7,994 nucleotides of DNA from PCC-6406 sp964353225. Its GTDB lineage: Bacteria > Cyanobacteriota > Cyanobacteriia > Phormidesmidales > Phormidesmidaceae. The DNA lies in contig CAYGVA010000189.1 in NCBI GenBank assembly GCA_964353225.1, positions 1 to 7,994 of the forward strand, in the 5' to 3' direction. The notes under the pieces were generated by a model that did not search any database, had not been told where the DNA came from, and saw only the letters and a program-made list of their open reading frames with translations. Made by a program: the position numbers and the translations under genes. Shown piece after piece: positions 6,702 through 7,994 of the stretch; the stretch's first letter is position 1; every line of letters begins with the position of its first letter.

Positions 6702-7029
6702 GGATGATGACCTCCGGCTGAAACATGGCTTCGATAACAGCACCCAGTGCAGCGATCGGCAGAGTGACACCCAGACCCACGAACAAAATACAAATTGACA
6801 GCACCAGGGCTTCTAGCGGACGAGACCCCAGCGATCGATGATGCACATCTGATTCATATAGATAAGCTGATTGTTGGGTAACAGGCTGTTCTGGGGGAGG
6901 GTAAACCACAGAAACCGCCCGATCCTGGTCCGTATAGGAAATCGCCAATGGCAACTGATTCTCATGACCCGTTACGGGAGGGGACAATGGCTGTTGCAAA
7001 CTATTCATGCTGTTTTTGGGGACAGTCAT
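6694..7029 (-). CDS. Small single-span membrane protein, unknown function
   Basis: A 111-residue protein with no recognised family. Residues 1-65 are polar, rich in P, Q and S (SPPVTGHENQLP, PPPEQPVTQQ), and look disordered. A single hydrophobic segment at about 72-98 (LVLSICILFVGLGVTLPIAALG) is followed by a short acidic tail. The layout suggests a membrane-anchored adaptor with a flexible cytoplasmic N-terminus. The ATG at 7029 is preferred because GAGGA sits 11 bases upstream; an internal ATG (residue 8) has no such signal. Its stop overlaps the next gene by 8 bases, tying the two membrane proteins together. Being between the ParM/RHH pair and the ATPase, it could link the partition apparatus to the membrane, but that is inference. 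Confidence 0.7.
   Translation of the reverse strand: MTVPKNSMNSLQQPLSPPVTGHENQLPLAISYTDQDRAVSVVYPPPEQPVTQQSAYLYESDVHHRSLGSRPLEALVLSICILFVGLGVTLPIAALGAVIEAMFQPEVIIHE
6711..6715 (-). promoter_or_regulatory. Strong ribosome binding site that sets the start of the 139-residue membrane protein
   Basis: GGAGG on the minus strand, 9 bases before the ATG at 6701 and inside the 3' end of the upstream gene. It is among the clearest Shine-Dalgarno matches in the window and decides between the 6701 and 6770 starts. Confidence 0.65.
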
Positions 7030-7040
7030 GGTGAATTACA

Positions 7041-7045
7041 TCCTC
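7041..7045 (-). promoter_or_regulatory. Ribosome binding site for the 111-residue membrane protein
   Basis: GAGGA on the minus strand, 11 bases before the ATG at 7029, in the 52-base gap after the RHH-like gene. It supports 7029 over the internal ATG. Confidence 0.45.
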
Positions 7046-7081
7046 AATAGTTGGATTGGCACCCCAAGCAATGGGCACCAT

Positions 7082-7354
7082 CTAAGCGTTTAGGGCACTG
7101 TCAAACGCGCTTGCCGCACTGATCTCACTCTGTAAATCTGATGAGGGGGATGCCAGTGTTGGCATCGCAGCCTCTGATATGGGAAGTGATGGTGAGCTGT
7201 TGAGGTAATCACGCCAGTGGCATCGAACAATTGCTTCAATGACGCTGCGGGCATTATCAAACCCTTTTGCCTCCCCAACTTCTTTAGCAATCAGGGCCAC
7301 ATCTTCAGATACTCGCATCGCCCTAGTTAGGGGGATCTCTACCGTTGTATGCAT
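7082..7354 (-). CDS. Ribbon-helix-helix-like DNA-binding protein, probable ParR/CopG-type partner of the ParM-like gene
   Basis: A 90-residue protein. Residues 2-50 have the pattern of a ribbon-helix-helix domain: a short N-terminal strand (TTVEIPLTRAM), then RVSEDVALIAKEVGEAKGF, and a second helix NARSVIEAIVRCHWRDYL. Residues 52-90 are S/P/A-rich and probably disordered. In type II plasmid partition, a ParR protein binds the centromere, nucleates ParM filaments and represses its own operon. The position 28 bases after the ParM-like stop fits parMR order, with the disordered tail as a candidate ParM-contact region. The start at 7354 is preferred: the longer frame from 7429 would overlap the upstream gene by almost 50 bases and adds residues (MLWGDITGCHS) unlike this fold. 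No clear Shine-Dalgarno is seen. The RHH assignment is by pattern only. Confidence 0.68.
   Translation of the reverse strand: MHTTVEIPLTRAMRVSEDVALIAKEVGEAKGFDNARSVIEAIVRCHWRDYLNSSPSLPISEAAMPTLASPSSDLQSEISAASAFDSALNA
7149..7166. repeat. Perfect 7-base inverted repeat within the RHH-like gene
   Basis: GATGCCA-GTGT-TGGCATC: 7-base arms and a 4-base loop, in the part of the RHH-like gene encoding its disordered tail. RHH proteins often bind short palindromes, so this could be an operator-like site or an RNA hairpin. It could also be chance. Confidence 0.35.
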
Positions 7355-7382
7355 GATTAGAACGTTTGAACAGAGATACGAA

Positions 7383-7994
7383 CTAGGCCGCAATGGGCTG
7401 TGACAGCCTGTGATATCCCCCCACAACATTGGCTAAGCCAGGTTCCGGCATTACCACAAACATCGGAATCCGTGACACCTTATGGACGACTAGGTGAGCC
7501 ATTCCTCCGGTGATGACAATCCGCCGAATGTAGGGCAACTGTTCTTGATAAGTGCTTTTAACCCCATTCAGCATGTTGCGCCACCAGGGATCCAGGTACT
7601 CCTGGAACCAGCCCCCCCATTGGATTTCTGAGTTGCCGTAGTAGTGGTTTTGGCAGAACCCATCCATGATCATCGGAATTGAGGGTGCTGTCTGCCGAAA
7701 GCGCTGGTTTACTGGCTGGCGTAGGCGATCGTCGTTGGCAATTTGTGAGGCCAACAAGTAGGCTCCTGCCCGCTCGTGTGCATGGTGATAAAGCAGTTCA
7801 CCCTCTTCATCAAAAAGGGCATCAATCCAAGTCGAGCCGCCCAAATCGATCACCACGGTGTATCCACGCCTGGGAATATATCCTCTGTGCTTAGCCAATT
7901 GATAAGCGCCCACCCCCTCAGGGATAACCTCTACATCCTGCACTGATCTTCCCCCAAAGTAGTAGACAGTGAACTTAAGCTGCGACTGTCTGGC
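7383..7994 (-). CDS. ParM/StbA-like actin-family partition ATPase, 5' end outside the window
   Basis: This is the C-terminal 203 residues of an actin-fold ATPase. The frame is open to the window edge: upstream of the GTG at 7943 it continues for 17 codons (reading LKFTVYYFGGRSVQDVEVIPEG across that GTG, in part), so that GTG is not the start. Visible motifs, numbered in the partial protein, are VIDLGGST at 48-55 (phosphate-2 loop), IVITGGMAHL at 159-168 (adenosine-binding motif) and PGLANVVGGY at 185-194, the typical ParM/StbA ending. ParM polymerises with ATP and pushes or pulls plasmid copies apart, through a ParR-centromere complex. The RHH-like gene that follows by 28 bases would be that partner. 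The ATG, phosphate-1 loop and any centromere lie beyond position 7994. Other actin-like proteins (Alp families, MamK-like) are alternatives, but the motif set and neighbour favour ParM/StbA. Confidence 0.85.
   Translation of the reverse strand, partial: ARQSQLKFTVYYFGGRSVQDVEVIPEGVGAYQLAKHRGYIPRRGYTVVIDLGGSTWIDALFDEEGELLYHHAHERAGAYLLASQIANDDRLRQPVNQRFRQTAPSIPMIMDGFCQNHYYGNSEIQWGGWFQEYLDPWWRNMLNGVKSTYQEQLPYIRRIVITGGMAHLVVHKVSRIPMFVVMPEPGLANVVGGYHRLSQPIAA

Noticed and set aside
6702..6770. N-terminal extension of the 139-residue membrane protein to 6770
   Set aside because: GGAGG is placed correctly for the 6701 ATG, and the extension overlaps the upstream membrane protein in another frame.
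7355..7429. N-terminal extension of the RHH-like gene to 7429
   Set aside because: It would overlap the ParM-like coding end by 47 bases and adds residues that do not fit the RHH fold; MHTTVEIPLT at 7354 is the natural strand start.
7383..7943. GTG at 7943 as the true start of the ParM-like gene
   Set aside because: The frame continues upstream without a stop to the window edge, and the sequence around the GTG (VEVIPEGVGAY) is an internal part of ParM-like proteins.
1..7994. tRNA genes, CRISPR arrays, insertion sequences or attachment-site repeats
   Set aside because: No cloverleaf-like sequence, regularly spaced repeat, transposase or long terminal repeat was seen by eye; nearly all of the window is coding.

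Overview
The window looks like cyanobacterial DNA. The octamer GCGATCGC (HIP1), strongly over-represented in many cyanobacterial genomes, occurs four times in 8 kb. Near-matches are scattered through the rest, and base composition is moderate (roughly 50-58% GC outside the first 583 bases). All credible genes lie on the minus strand, so the biological order runs from high coordinates to low. Nothing in the window settles whether it is plasmid or chromosome. A ParM-type partition gene with a DNA-binding partner argues for a plasmid or a plasmid-derived integrated element.

Right block (7994 to 4922). Five closely spaced genes read as one operon. They are the C-terminal part of a ParM/StbA-like actin-family ATPase (open past the window edge), a 90-residue ribbon-helix-helix-like protein (ParR/CopG-like), a 111-residue single-span membrane protein, a 139-residue multi-span membrane protein, and a 449-residue membrane-anchored FtsK/HerA-type P-loop ATPase. 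Gaps are 28, 52, -8 and 10 bases. A plausible reading is a DNA partition module coupled to a membrane DNA pump, but no relaxase or recognisable transfer gene is visible.

Middle (4921 to 3334). A 184-base intergenic stretch holds a candidate promoter. It precedes a 467-residue protein with an unusual layout: an amphipathic helical N-terminus with a 51-residue internal repeat, an HNH-nuclease-like motif, then hydrophobic segments. This is the least familiar protein here and the best candidate for an undescribed effector.

Left block (3269 to 1). This holds the type I restriction-modification genes hsdM (897 residues, with a long C-terminal extension) and hsdS, overlapping by 8 bases. HsdS is only 187 residues, with one target-recognition half, and its DNA is visibly more AT-rich than hsdM. 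No hsdR is in the window; it could lie beyond position 1.

Taken together, the window resembles accessory DNA with maintenance genes (partition, possible DNA pumping) next to defence genes (type I R-M, a possible HNH membrane effector). Function assignments rest on motifs read by eye; no database search was possible.
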